From assembly GCF_000832305.1 (NCBI RefSeq), contig NZ_CP010537.1, forward strand, positions 2,790,001 through 2,854,000: 64,000 bases of DNA. Direction: 5' to 3'. A model generated the notes under the pieces. It was not told the DNA's origin. It worked only from the letters and a program-made list of their open reading frames with translations, and made no database searches. This stretch comes from Cupriavidus basilensis (GTDB taxonomy: Bacteria > Pseudomonadota > Gammaproteobacteria > Burkholderiales > Burkholderiaceae). Position 1 is the stretch's first letter, and every line of letters begins with the position of its first letter. The position numbers were made by a program, and so were the translations under genes. Shown piece by piece: positions 8,768-19,300 of this stretch.

Positions 8768-11470
8768 CTATATCGACGCCAGGGAAATCACCTCGGCAAG
8801 GTGCCTTCTTTCGCAAGCCATCTCATCGGCCACGATCTCCGCCATCGCCGCCAGGCTGGCCTGGACGATGGCCGCGGCATCGACCTCGAAATAGCGCCGC
8901 AGTGCGGCCCGCGAATCGCTGCGTCCGAAGCCATCGGTGCCCAGCGTCACATAGCGCCGCCCCGGCGGGACAAAAGCACGCACCAGCTCCGGCAGCGCGC
9001 GCACATAGTCGGTGGCCGCGACAATCGGGCCGCTGCCCGCCCCGAGCTGCCGCCCGAACCAGCTATCGATGGCCGGAACCTCGCCATGGCGCCACAGGCG
9101 TTCGCGCTCCACCCCTTCACGCGCCAGCTCGATGTAGCTGGTCACGCTCCAGACATCGGCGGCAATGCCATGCGCCTGCTCGAGCTGGCGCGCTGCCTTC
9201 AGGACTTCCCCCATGATGGCGCCGCTGCCGAACAACTGCACGCGGTGCTCGCACGCCGCGCCGCGCCGTAGCAGGTACATGCCCCGCACCACGCCTTCGT
9301 GCGCTTGGGCCGGCAGGCTCGGATTCTCGACGCTTTCATTGGTGACGGTAACGTAATAGAACTCGTCGGCCTGTTCGCTGACCATGCGCCGCATGCCGTG
9401 GTCGACGATGACCGCCAGCTCCCCGGCAAAGGCCGGATCGTAGGCGCGGCAGTTGGGAATGGTCGACGCCGCCAGGTGGCTCGTGCCGTCCTGGTGCTGC
9501 AGGCCCTCGCCCCCCAGGGTGGTACGCCCCGAGGTCGCGCCGATCAGGAACCCGCGTGCGCGCTGGTCGGCCGCGGCCCAGATCAGGTCGCCCACGCGTT
9601 GGAAGCCGAACATGCTGTAGTAGATATAGAACGGCAGCATGGTAGTGCCGTGCGTGGCGTAACTGGTGGCCGCCGCGGTCCATGAGGACAGCGCGCCGGC
9701 TTCCGTGATGCCCTCCTCCAGGATCTGGCCATCCTTGACTTCCCGGTACGACAGCATCGAAGCCGAATCCTCCGGCTGGTACAGCTGGCCGAAGGGCGCG
9801 TAGATGCCGACCTGGCGAAACAGGTTCGCCATGCCGAACGTCCGCGCTTCGTCGGCGACGATCGGGACGATCCGCGGGCCCAGCACGGGATCCTTGAGCA
9901 AGGCGCCCAGGTACCGCACCAGGGCCATGGTGGAGCTCATGGCCTTGCCGTCGGCGTGCAGGGCGAACGCGGCGGTCTTGTCCAGCCCGGGCACCGGCAA
10001 CGATTCGGCGCCAGGATGGCGCGCGGGCAGATAGCCGCCGAGGGCGGCGCGCCTGGCTTGCAGGTAGCGAATCTCGGGGCTGTCCTGCGCCGGGCGGTAG
10101 AACGCGGCCTGGGCCACCTGTTCGTCGGTCAGCGGCAGCTGGAAGCGGTCCCTGAACGCGAGCAGATCAACCGGGCCCAGCTTCTTTTGCTGGTGCGTGG
10201 TCATCCGGCCTTGCGCGATGGCGCCCATGCCGTAGCCTTTCATGGTCTTGGCCAGCACCACGCAGGGACGCCCATTGCGCCTGGCGGCTTCGGCAAAGGC
10301 CGCGTAGATCTTCGCCGGATCGTGCCCGCCCCGGCGCAGGTGGTCGATCTCGTCGTTGGAGAGATGCGCCACCAGCGAGCGCAGCGCCGGCGTCTTGCTG
10401 AAGAAGTTCTCGCGGTTGAACGCGCCATCGTTGGCCGAGAGCGTCTGGAACTCGCCATCCACGGTCTGCGCGAACGCGCGGCTGATGGCGTGATCGTGGT
10501 CACGCGCCAGCAGCGCGTCCCACTCCGACCCCCACAAGCACTTGACGACATGCCATCCCGCCCCCGCGAACAAGGCCTCGAGCTCATCGACAATGCGCCC
10601 GTTGCCGCGCACCGGCCCGTCCAGGCGCTGGAGATTGCAGTTGATGACGAACGTGCAGTTATCCAGCTTTTCCCGGGCGGCCAGCGTCAGCGCGGCGATC
10701 GACTCCGGCTCGTCCATCTCGCCATCGCCGAAGAAGCCCCAGACCCGGCGCTCGCTGGTCGCTTTCAAGCCCCGGTTTTCCAGATAGCGCATGAAACGCG
10801 CCTGATAGATGGCGTTGAGCGGGCCGATGCCCATCGAGCCGGTGGGGAACTGCCAGAAGTCCGGCATCAGGTAAGGATGCGGGTAAGAACTCAGGCCGCG
10901 AATCCCCTTGCCTTCGGCAACGATCTCTTGCCGGTAGTGGCAAAGCGATGCTTCGTCCAGCCGGCCTTCCAGGAAGGCACGCGCATAGACGCCAGGCGCC
11001 GAATGCGGCTGAAAAAAAACGAGGTCCCCGCCTTGCGCGGCATCCGGGCCGCGAAAGAAATGCTGGTAGCCGACCTCGAACAGATCCGCCGCCGAGGCAT
11101 AGCTCGCGATGTGGCCGCCAAGCTCGCCATGCGCCTGGTTGGCGCGCACCACCATGGCGAGCGCGTTCCAGCGCAGGATTGCCGACAGGCGCTGCTCCAT
11201 CGCCAGGTCGCCGGGATAGGCTGGTTGCGCTTCGACCGGGATCGTGTTCAGGTAAGGCGTTACCTGTGCCGGCCGCCACCGCAACCGATGCTTGCCGGCA
11301 TGCGCCAGCAACGCATCCAGGATGGCGCAGGCGCGCTCCCTGCCCTGCTCCGGGCCCCAGGACGACAACACGCCGTCGAGCGCGTCGCACCACTCCTGCA
11401 ATTCCTGCGGATCCGCCTGTACAACCGGATCGCTCGCCAGGATGGAACCGAATCGGTCACGAGATGCCAT
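8768..11470 (-). CDS. AceE-type (homodimeric) 2-oxoacid dehydrogenase E1
   Basis: 900 residues, matching full-length E. coli-type AceE (~890). The ThDP-binding motif GDGEMDEPES followed by the conserved NCN is at about residues 257-290; the middle and C-terminal transketolase-like domains are complete. Start chosen at MASRDRF (11470), 31 bp after the upstream Bug gene. Canonical AceE makes acetyl groups from pyruvate together with E2 and E3, which normally sit beside it; neither is present here. Its operon partner is ACC deaminase, which releases 2-oxobutyrate. MdeB of Pseudomonas is an AceE-like E1 acting on 2-oxobutyrate after methionine cleavage, so a 2-oxobutyrate dehydrogenase role is a reasonable inference. 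Confidence 0.85.
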   Translation of the reverse strand: MASRDRFGSILASDPVVQADPQELQEWCDALDGVLSSWGPEQGRERACAILDALLAHAGKHRLRWRPAQVTPYLNTIPVEAQPAYPGDLAMEQRLSAILRWNALAMVVRANQAHGELGGHIASYASAADLFEVGYQHFFRGPDAAQGGDLVFFQPHSAPGVYARAFLEGRLDEASLCHYRQEIVAEGKGIRGLSSYPHPYLMPDFWQFPTGSMGIGPLNAIYQARFMRYLENRGLKATSERRVWGFFGDGEMDEPESIAALTLAAREKLDNCTFVINCNLQRLDGPVRGNGRIVDELEALFAGAGWHVVKCLWGSEWDALLARDHDHAISRAFAQTVDGEFQTLSANDGAFNRENFFSKTPALRSLVAHLSNDEIDHLRRGGHDPAKIYAAFAEAARRNGRPCVVLAKTMKGYGMGAIAQGRMTTHQQKKLGPVDLLAFRDRFQLPLTDEQVAQAAFYRPAQDSPEIRYLQARRAALGGYLPARHPGAESLPVPGLDKTAAFALHADGKAMSSTMALVRYLGALLKDPVLGPRIVPIVADEARTFGMANLFRQVGIYAPFGQLYQPEDSASMLSYREVKDGQILEEGITEAGALSSWTAAATSYATHGTTMLPFYIYYSMFGFQRVGDLIWAAADQRARGFLIGATSGRTTLGGEGLQHQDGTSHLAASTIPNCRAYDPAFAGELAVIVDHGMRRMVSEQADEFYYVTVTNESVENPSLPAQAHEGVVRGMYLLRRGAACEHRVQLFGSGAIMGEVLKAARQLEQAHGIAADVWSVTSYIELAREGVERERLWRHGEVPAIDSWFGRQLGAGSGPIVAATDYVRALPELVRAFVPPGRRYVTLGTDGFGRSDSRAALRRYFEVDAAAIVQASLAAMAEIVADEMACERRHLAEVISLASI

Positions 11471-11501
11471 CTTGATACGCTCCCGCCGGCAACTGCCCGG
11501 C

Positions 11502-12491
11502 TCAATTTGCCTGGATACCGGCCTTCTGGGCAATGGCCCGCATGCGCGGCAGGTCCTTGTCGATCATGGCGCTGACCTGTTCCGGCGTCGCATAGGACGG
11601 CTCCAGGCCATTGGCCACCAGTTTTTCCTGGATCTCATGGTCGTTCATGGTCTGCGCCAGGGTCTTCTCCAGCCGTGACTTGACATCGGGCGGCAAGCCA
11701 CGCGGCGCCGCGATCGCCACCCAAGAATCCGCATCGAAACCCGGGAAGCCGGATTCCGCGACGGTGGGCACCTCCGGCAGCAGCGTCGCGCGCCTGGCGC
11801 CTGCCACCGCGATCACCTTGATCTTGCCGCTCTTGATATGCGCAAGGGATGCCGCGATGGTGTCGACCGAGAACGGAATCTGCCCGCCGATCAGGTCGGC
11901 AATGGCTGGAGCGCTGCCTTTGTAGGGAATATGCTGGAGCTGCATGCCGGTAGCGGCCAGGATCATCTCGCCCGCGAAGTGGCCGGTGGTGCCATTGCCG
12001 AACGAGCCGTAGGCGTACTTGCCCGGCGCGGCCTTCACCGCCGCCATCATCTGCCTGAGGTTGTCCACCGGGACATCGCGATTCGCCAGCAGGATCAGGG
12101 GCACGCGCGCGACCAGGCCGACGGGCTCGAAGCTCTTCACGGGATCGTAGGGCAGGTTGGCGTTGATGGCGGGGTTGACCGTGAAGGTCGAGCCGGAACT
12201 GATGAACAGCGTATAGCCGTCAGGCGCGGCCTTTGCCACATAGCCGGCGCCAACGATGGTGCCGGCGCCCGCGCGGTTCTCGATGACCACGGGCTGGCCC
12301 AGACGCTCGCCCAGCTTCTTGCCAACCAATCGTCCCATGATGTCTACCGCCCCGCCGGGCGGAAACGGCACAACCAGCACGACCGGCCTGGCGGGATATC
12401 CCTGGGGCTGCGCATGCGCGGCGCACATGGCGATGCCCAACAGCGACAGCGCCTTCACCGCCATCGAAACGCTTCGTGAAACGACGTTCAT
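11502..12491 (-). CDS. Bug/TctC-family periplasmic solute-binding protein
   Basis: 329 residues with an N-terminal signal peptide ending near AHAQ. The mature part shows the Bug hallmarks: YPARPVVLVVPFPPGGAVDIMGR, then NRAGAGTIVGAGYVAKAAPDGYTLF. These proteins bind organic acids and feed tripartite tricarboxylate transporters, but many, as here, are encoded without the membrane subunits. It lies between acdS and the AceE-like gene on the same strand; its ligand is unknown and could be a carboxylated amino acid such as ACC. A short G-rich tandem repeat lies 24 bp upstream of the start. Confidence 0.85.
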   Translation of the reverse strand: MNVVSRSVSMAVKALSLLGIAMCAAHAQPQGYPARPVVLVVPFPPGGAVDIMGRLVGKKLGERLGQPVVIENRAGAGTIVGAGYVAKAAPDGYTLFISSGSTFTVNPAINANLPYDPVKSFEPVGLVARVPLILLANRDVPVDNLRQMMAAVKAAPGKYAYGSFGNGTTGHFAGEMILAATGMQLQHIPYKGSAPAIADLIGGQIPFSVDTIAASLAHIKSGKIKVIAVAGARRATLLPEVPTVAESGFPGFDADSWVAIAAPRGLPPDVKSRLEKTLAQTMNDHEIQEKLVANGLEPSYATPEQVSAMIDKDLPRMRAIAQKAGIQAN

Positions 12492-12514
12492 GCGCTACTC
12501 CTGTGATTGAGCGA

Positions 12515-12563
12515 CGGGGGGCAAACTGGGAGCAAACGGGGAGCAAACAACGGGGAGCAAAAC
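12515..12563. repeat. GGGAGCAAAC tandem repeat upstream of the Bug gene
   Basis: Four imperfect copies of a GGGAGCAAAC-type unit spaced 11-14 bp (for example 12528-12537, 12538-12548, 12552-12563) in the gap between acdS and the Bug gene. Non-coding; see the finding on short arrays in front of start codons. Confidence 0.7.
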
Positions 12564-12644
12564 AAGGGCGCGGGCTTTGCCGGACCAGCGAGCCCTGGTG
12601 CCGGCATTGCGCCGCCGGCATCAGGGGGCAGCCATCGCGCGGGA

Positions 12645-13661
12645 TCAGCCGTTGCGGAACAGGAAGCTATAAGCGCTCAGCGCCGGGGCGCCGCCCAGAT
12701 GGGCGTAGAGCACCTTGGAGCCTTCCGGGAATTCGCCGCGGCGGACCAGGTCGATCATGCCCTGCATCGATTTCCCTTCGTAGACCGGGTCGGTCATCAT
12801 GCCTTCGAGCTTGGCACTCATCCGGATGGCTTCGAGCGTCTCCTCGGAAGGCAAGCCATACTCCGGCCCGCCGTAGCGCGTGTCGAGCACCACGTCTTCG
12901 TCAGTGATATCGCGGCCGAGGTCGACCAGATGCGCGGTGTTGCGGGCAATGCGCAGGATCTGCGCCCGGGTCTGCGCCGGCTTGGCCGATGCGTCGATGC
13001 CGATCACGCGGTTGGCCCGGCCATCGGCGGCGAAGCCGACCACCATGCCAGCCTGCGTGCTGCCGGTCACCGAGCAGACCACGACATAGTCGAACTTGAA
13101 GCCGAGCTCGGCTTCCTGTGCGCGCACTTCTTCCGCAAAGCCGACAAAGCCCAGGCCGCCCAGCGGATGCTCGGAACACCCTGCCGGGATCGGGTAGGGC
13201 TTGCCGCCCGCCTGACGCACGCTCTCCATGGCCTCTTCCCAGCTCTTGCGGATCCCGATATCGAAGCCATCGCTGACCAGGCGCACGTCGGCGCCCATGA
13301 TGCGAGACATCTGGATATTGCCAACGCGGTCATAGACGGCGTCGGAGTAGTTCACCCAGTCCTCCTGCACCAGCACGCACTTCAGGCCGAGATGCGCCGC
13401 CACGGCAGCCACCTGGCGCGTCTGGTTGGACTGGATGCCGCCGATGGACACGAGCGTGTCGCACCCCTGGGCGAGCGCGTCCGGAATGATGTACTCGAGC
13501 TTGCGCGTCTTGTTGCCGCCGAACGCCAGGCCGCTGTTGCAGTCCTCACGCTTGGCATAGAGGTCGACCTTGCCGCCGAGATGCGCGCTCAGGCGCTTGA
13601 GCGGCTGGATGGGCGTGGGGCCGAACGTCAGCTGGTGGCGGGGAAAGCGTTTGAGATTCAT
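12645..13661 (-). CDS. acdS: 1-aminocyclopropane-1-carboxylate (ACC) deaminase
   Basis: 338 residues, the canonical length. This PLP enzyme opens the plant ethylene precursor ACC to ammonia and 2-oxobutyrate, lowering plant ethylene and supplying nitrogen. All positions used to tell true ACC deaminase from D-cysteine desulfhydrase are found at the expected numbering: PLP lysine K51 (GGNKTRK), S78 (GGIQSNQ), Y268, Y294-E295 (DPVYEGKS) and L322 (AHLGGAP). Start is MNLKRFP at 13661 behind an AGGAGT ribosome binding site. It is transcribed divergently from an Lrp-type regulator gene, the classic acdS/acdR arrangement. Confidence in the enzymatic identity is high. Confidence 0.96.
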   Translation of the reverse strand: MNLKRFPRHQLTFGPTPIQPLKRLSAHLGGKVDLYAKREDCNSGLAFGGNKTRKLEYIIPDALAQGCDTLVSIGGIQSNQTRQVAAVAAHLGLKCVLVQEDWVNYSDAVYDRVGNIQMSRIMGADVRLVSDGFDIGIRKSWEEAMESVRQAGGKPYPIPAGCSEHPLGGLGFVGFAEEVRAQEAELGFKFDYVVVCSVTGSTQAGMVVGFAADGRANRVIGIDASAKPAQTRAQILRIARNTAHLVDLGRDITDEDVVLDTRYGGPEYGLPSEETLEAIRMSAKLEGMMTDPVYEGKSMQGMIDLVRRGEFPEGSKVLYAHLGGAPALSAYSFLFRNG

Positions 13662-13884
13662 GCTGGCAACTCCTGGGTTTCTTGGATGACTCGGGTGAAG
13701 AGCGGGGATCCAGGCATCAAGGCTGGCGAAGAACACTGGCATGTGGAGCCACCTTTCGTTGATGCTGCGATGGACTCAATCCTAGAAAAAAACGCACGAA
13801 ACATGGTTGCAAATATCTGTCAATTTATGCACTATAAAAAATTCACGGCACTCGTTTTCACTTTTTTGTTTTTTATAAAGCATC
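13662..13884. promoter_or_regulatory. acdS-acdR divergent promoter region
   Basis: 223 bp intergenic stretch, strikingly AT-rich from 13785 to 13880. An imperfect inverted repeat TGCAAAT (13808-13814) / ATTTATGCA (13823-13831) resembles an Lrp-type half-site pair. In characterised acdS loci the Lrp-like AcdR binds the corresponding region to activate acdS; binding here is inferred. Confidence 0.5.
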
Positions 13885-14394
13885 ATGGACGAAACAAAAT
13901 TGCGCACCAAAACAGAGCACCCCGTGCCACATTCCGAGGCATTGGATCGCACCGATAAAGCCATCCTGCGCGCACTCCAGCGCGACGCGTCCATCTCGAA
14001 CGTGGCGCTGGCCGCCAAAGTCAGCCTGAGCCCGCCCGCCTGCCTGCGGCGCGTGGAGCGGCTCAAGGAACTCGGGCTGATTCGCGGGATCGTGGCGCTG
14101 CTGAACCCGGCCGCGCTGGACGCGGGGATGCTGGTGATGATCGGCGTGGTGCTGGACCGGTCCACGCCGGAATCCTTCTCCGAGTTCGAGAAGGCCGCCC
14201 AGCAGGTCTCCGGTTGCATGGAGTGCCACGTGGTGACGGGCGAGTTCGACTACTTCATGATGCTGCGCACCAAGGACAGCGAGAGCTTCAATCGCCTCCA
14301 TGCGGAGCAATTGCTGTATCTGCCGGGGGTCCGCCAGATACGCTCGTTCATGGTGCTCAAGCAGGTGCTGTCGACGACGCAGTTTCCGATCTGA
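13885..14394 (+). CDS. acdR: Lrp/AsnC family regulator, AcdR-like
   Basis: 169 residues. An N-terminal winged helix-turn-helix (about residues 20-78; NVALAAKVSLSPPACLRRVERL is the recognition helix region) precedes an asparagine/leucine-sensing RAM domain (CMECHVVTGEFDYFMMLRTKD). Divergence from acdS across an AT-rich intergenic region is the diagnostic context for AcdR, the activator of ACC deaminase expression. ATG at 13885 is the only sensible start. Confidence 0.9.
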   Translation: MDETKLRTKTEHPVPHSEALDRTDKAILRALQRDASISNVALAAKVSLSPPACLRRVERLKELGLIRGIVALLNPAALDAGMLVMIGVVLDRSTPESFSEFEKAAQQVSGCMECHVVTGEFDYFMMLRTKDSESFNRLHAEQLLYLPGVRQIRSFMVLKQVLSTTQFPI

Positions 14395-14437
14395 AGCTGC
14401 GTGTGCGGCGCGGCAAATGCGTCCGGTCCGAGGATCG

Positions 14438-16048
14438 CTATGCCACGGGCGCCGTCAGGGCACGAACCTGGTCCTCCAGGTCTGCGATCCGCTGCTTCAT
14501 GCTGGCTTGCGCGCTGATATCGCTGATGACGCCATACCAGCGATCGATCGCGCCATTCGCGCCGAGATGCGGCTGGGCACGGCTCAGCATGTGGCGCCAG
14601 CTGCCGTCCGGCCACTGGATGCGGAACCGGGTCGCGAACGGCTGGCCACTCGGGATCCAGGCAAGCCACTCCGCCCGGATGCGCAACTGGTCGTCAGGAT
14701 GGACCGCGGCGCGCCAGGCGTCGATGCGGTCCTGCATGGCGTACCCTGCGCTGTCGCGGAAGTTCGGGCTGATATAGCACAGCGTGCCATCAGGGTCCGC
14801 CGCCCAGGCAATATGCGGGCTCAGCTCGACCGAGCAGCGGAAATGCTCCTCGCTTTCCCGCAAGGCCAGCTCGGCCCGTTTGCGCGCCGAAATGCCGATG
14901 GCAACGAGGGAGACGCCGATCACGTCCCCGATGTCGTCGTTGACGCACTGGGCGACCACCAGGTAGACCTCGCCGTTGGCGGTAATCTCGCGCTCCACCG
15001 GGGAGCACGCCTGCGCGGCAAGCACGGCATGCGCCAGCGAGCAGATCGATCCGGCGGCTTCTGGCATGCTGTCCGCGCCAAGTTGAGCGCCAAGTTGCGC
15101 GCCAACAAGGGCGTCCGCCTGGGCGCCGAACATTTCCGCATAGCGCCCATTGACATGCACGTGCCGCAAGCGCGTGTCCAGGAAGCACAGGCCGACTGGC
15201 GCGCCGACATAGAGCGCCTCCATCTGATGCAGGCGCTGATACGGCGAACGATCCAGTGGACGCGGATCCGGCGCGCGCAAGCCAAGCCGCTGGATCAGCG
15301 CGGGAATCCGCTCCGGTTGCAGCGCCTGTGCCCACAGCCATCCCTGGCCGATGTCGCATCCCAGCTTGCGCAGTATGGTGGCATGCTCTTCGCGCTCCAC
15401 GCCTTCCGCGACAACACGCGTGCCGATGCTATGGCCCAGCCCCACGATAGCCGTCACGATCCGGCGGCACTCCTGGTCATCGAGCATGCCGCGCACAAAG
15501 CTGGCGTCGATCTTGATCTCGTCGAATGGCAGGGCGTGCAGGCGTGTCAGGCTGGCATAGCCGGTACCAAAGTCGTCCAGCGCGATACCGATGCCGAGTG
15601 CCTTCAGATCGTCGATGATGGCCCGCGCGAGCTCGATATCGGTCTGCATGGCGCCCTCGGTGATTTCGACCTGAATGCGCTCCAGCGGGAATCCCGTCTG
15701 CGTAACGGCGTCCGAGATCAGCGCGACGACCGCCTTGTCGCGCAATTGCACCGGCGACACGTTGAACGCCAGCACAAAGCCCTGGCCCCAGCCCACGGCC
15801 TGCGCGCACGCCGTGCGCACGATATGGGAAGTCAGGCGATCGATAAGCCCGCACGACTCCGCGATCGCTATAAAAGTAACGGGAGAAACCGGGCCCGTTG
15901 CAGGGTCCGTCCAGCGGGCGAGCACCTCGAAGCCGACGATGGCGCCGGTTTCGAAGCAGATCAATGGCTGGAATGCCGGCTGGAGCAGGCCGCCATCGAG
16001 CGCGGCCGCCAGTCTTGCGCAGGTATCGTCCGTGTCTCCCACTTTCAT
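14438..16048 (-). CDS. EAL-domain protein with C-terminal PAS domains (c-di-GMP phosphodiesterase)
   Basis: 536 residues. The EAL domain is N-terminal (about 10-250) and keeps catalytic motifs: EVLARW (the EAL triplet as EVL), NVSP, EITEGAMQTD, the metal-binding DDFGTGYASL, KIDASFV and AEGVE. Two PAS segments follow, about 275-400 (VGAPVGLCFLDTRLRHVHVNGRYAEMFG) and 400-525 (RESEEHFR... WRHMLSR), with a short C-terminal coil. Having the output domain before the sensors is the reverse of the usual order. No membrane helix is seen, so the enzyme is probably cytoplasmic and hydrolyses c-di-GMP under control of a small ligand or redox cue. It is a single-gene unit. Confidence 0.88.
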   Translation of the reverse strand: MKVGDTDDTCARLAAALDGGLLQPAFQPLICFETGAIVGFEVLARWTDPATGPVSPVTFIAIAESCGLIDRLTSHIVRTACAQAVGWGQGFVLAFNVSPVQLRDKAVVALISDAVTQTGFPLERIQVEITEGAMQTDIELARAIIDDLKALGIGIALDDFGTGYASLTRLHALPFDEIKIDASFVRGMLDDQECRRIVTAIVGLGHSIGTRVVAEGVEREEHATILRKLGCDIGQGWLWAQALQPERIPALIQRLGLRAPDPRPLDRSPYQRLHQMEALYVGAPVGLCFLDTRLRHVHVNGRYAEMFGAQADALVGAQLGAQLGADSMPEAAGSICSLAHAVLAAQACSPVEREITANGEVYLVVAQCVNDDIGDVIGVSLVAIGISARKRAELALRESEEHFRCSVELSPHIAWAADPDGTLCYISPNFRDSAGYAMQDRIDAWRAAVHPDDQLRIRAEWLAWIPSGQPFATRFRIQWPDGSWRHMLSRAQPHLGANGAIDRWYGVISDISAQASMKQRIADLEDQVRALTAPVA

Positions 16049-16308
16049 CCTCTCAGATACCGCCAGAAATCCGGATCTCGTCCTGTCGAACGGCGCGCCA
16101 TGGATCGAGCCTGGCCAACACCTGTGCCAGGCAGTGTTCCGTCAGGTTTGCTCCCTGACCGGGCGCGTGTCAGGCGTAGCGACCTTTTCGCCACTTCCCC
16201 CATTGGATATCGGCCAGCCTGACGGCAAATTGAGGTCTTGGCTGCGGCGCCAGCCCGGGCCGTGCGGGCGGCGCATCTTCCCGGCAACCCTCTCTGGCTC
16301 CGCTGGCG

Positions 16309-19300
16309 CTACTTGCGCGGACCAGGCACGGCGCGGGCCGCCGCCTGCGGCTCCCGGCCCACGAAGATCCGCGTTGGCAGCACAAAGCCCCGCAGCGCCA
16401 GCATCTCCAGCGGCCCCTGCCCGACCTCGGTGCGCATCAGGTAGCGCACCGGATAGGTCACGTCCGCCGCAACGGGCGCCTGGGCGCTGCGCGCGGTCAG
16501 GCTGTCGGGATCTTCGGCGAAGGTCCGGCCGTGCGCGTCGGCCTGGCGCTCGGCACCGGCCTTCGGCCCTTCCTGCGCTCCCTGCCCGTCCAGCCCATCC
16601 AGCTCTTGCGGCCTTGCCTGCCACGTCAACTGGTAGTTCGCGCTGTCCACCGGCTCGATGTGCGCCCGCTCCAGCATCCGCACCAGGCCCCAGCGGCCGC
16701 CGAACTCGTAGCTCTTGCTGGTGCCGGCGCGCTCGGTCTGCCACTGCAGCCGGGTGCCCGGGTCCAGGGTCTTGCCCGGCCACGTCATCGCCTGCCACGT
16801 CTCGCGCTGGTTGTAGTAGTGCAGCGTCTGCCCATCGAGCGTCAGCAGCGTGTCGATCAGGCCCGGGGTCGGGATCGGCCTGAACGCGAAGCGGTACTGC
16901 GGCTCGCCCTGCGCCAGCAGGTGCGCCGCCAGGCGCTGCAAGGTGTTGATCGCGTTGAGGAAGGCCGGATCGAAGGACTGCGCCTGCCCGCCGGTGGCTG
17001 CCGGCAGCCACTGGTCGCCCTGCAGTTCGAGCACGCCCGCCAGCTGCGTGCCGAGGAAGGACCCGATCAAGCCGCTGTGCGGGCGCAGGAAGCGCGCCAG
17101 TTCAACCAGCGAGGCATCGTTGGCGGTGTCGGCAAACGGATAACGTCCGGCGAACGAGCGGCTCCACGTCATCGCGATGCTTTGCCGCCACGCATCGTTC
17201 AGGCTCGCCTGCGCCGGTTGCAGCACCGTCTGCGTGGCCTGCGCGATGGGCCGCACGAACAGCGTCTCGCCCATGCCCGCCCACTGGCTGCCGAGGCTGG
17301 CCGCCATCAGCTGCGCATAGGCGTGGGTGTCGGCCAGCTCAGAGCCCTTGCCCTGGAACAGCGCCTGCGCCATCTGGCGGGCCTGCGCATCGGCATCTGC
17401 GCTGTTGCCGACCTGCTGCAGGCGCAAGCGCAGTGCCGTCGCGCGGTCAAGGAAGCGTTGCAGGCTCAGGTCACCGCTGGTGCCTGCGTTGGCGCCCGCG
17501 TTGGCGCTGCCGGGCTGGCCCTGCGCCACCAGCCGCAGCACCGGGCCAAAGGCCGCGCCCAGCGGCCCTGCCGCGTCCGGCTTCGCCACCTCGGGCCCCG
17601 CCGGCTTCTTGCCCAGCAGATCCTGCGTCCTGGCCACCAGCGTGTCGGACAGCGAGTCCTTGCGGGCACCGGCCCCGCCCTGGTATTCGAGCGACTTCAT
17701 CAGCGCGATCACCGGCGACTGGCGCGCATCGGCCATCAGCTTGAGCTGCGCGATCGCGGCCGGCAGGGTCGGCGCGGCCTCCCATTGCAGGCTGTTCATG
17801 AAGTCCTGCCAGCGCTCGGCGTAATCGGCAAAGTACTGCTCGGTCAGCGCGGCCTGCAGCGCCTCGGCCGAACGGCTCGCGGATGGCTGTTGCAGTGGCT
17901 TGCCGTCGGTCAGCACCCAGTCATTGGCGATCTCCGTGCGCCTGGCGGCCTGCTCGATCGCGGGCGCCACATAGCCCTCATAGGCCTGGCGGGTGAAGAC
18001 CCCGGGCACGATCGCCGCGGCTCGCACCAGCCCCCGGGGATCGGTGCCGGCGGTCAGCGCCGCCAGGGTCTGGTCCGGGTACTTGCTGCCCGCGCTCTCG
18101 CCAAAGGCCTGGATCACGCCCCGGTAGATGGTGTCCTCGGCATTGCGCTCGCCGATCACGGCCAGCAGCGTCTGGCGGGCCCCGGCGACCAGTTCAGGGC
18201 GCGGCTCGATGCGTCCGGCCGGGTTGGACTTCAGGTGCTCCGCATAGAAGGTGAGCAAGCGCTCGGCAAGGTCCTGCCGCTCGCCCGGGGTGATCCGGGC
18301 ATCGGTGGACCAGTGCCGCACCAGTTGCGGGGCCAGGAAGGCCGGCTCGGCGCGCTCGGGGTTGGCCAGCATCAGATAGGTCTTGAGCGCCTGGTGGCCG
18401 CTCAGCGCCACCCGGTTGGTGGCCGCATCCAGCACCGTGGTGCGCAGTTGCGCGAGATCCACCAGCGACGCCTCCAGATCCCGCTGCACGGGCGCGACCA
18501 GCAACTCGCGGCTGGCCTGCGCGTAAGGCTTCCACAGCGCGGCGATGACCGCCGGATCGCGATTCAGGCCAAAGCGGGTCGCGAGCGGCGCATGATGCTG
18601 CGTGCGGTACTCGTAGCGCTCGATCTGCTGCTGCAAGGCGATGAGCGCGCGCAGGCGGGCCGCCGGGTTGGGGGCCGACTGGAAGTCGTCCACGGATTGC
18701 CGGGCGGCGTGCATGTCCCGGCTGTTCACCACGCCGGACACCAGCATGCCGGCGCTCCACAGGCCGATGGCCGTCAGGCCCACGATAGCGGACACCGTGA
18801 CCGGGTGCCAGCCAACGCGCCGTCCCGGCCGGCGGCGGGCGGCTTCGCCCAGGTAGTGCCACAGCGGCAGGTCGATGCTGCTCTGCACGTCCGCGTCACC
18901 GGCGACAGGCCGGGGATACGGCGCAAAGACGATACCGTCCACGGCGATGCGCCAGCGCTGCCGGCCCCCCGATCCGGCGATCCAGTCGGCGAGCGCTTTG
19001 CCGCGGGTGTCGAGCCGCTGGGACAGCTCTCCCATATAGCGGTCGCGGTTGCCGTCCTTCAGTTGCACGACGAGGCGCTGCGCCAGCTGGTCTCGCAGCG
19101 TGCACAGCGCGCCCTCGATGGCATCCGCGTCCGCCTGGCGCGGCAGCTCGCAACCGATGACCGGCATGAGGCCGTGGGCCACCGTTCTCGCCTGCGCCAC
19201 ATCCAGCAGGTAGACCGGGGCGGACCAGCGCAGCAAATCGGCGATGCGCGCCAGGCGCATTCCATCGGGATGCGTGCCACGGCGCTGCGCCTGCAGATCC

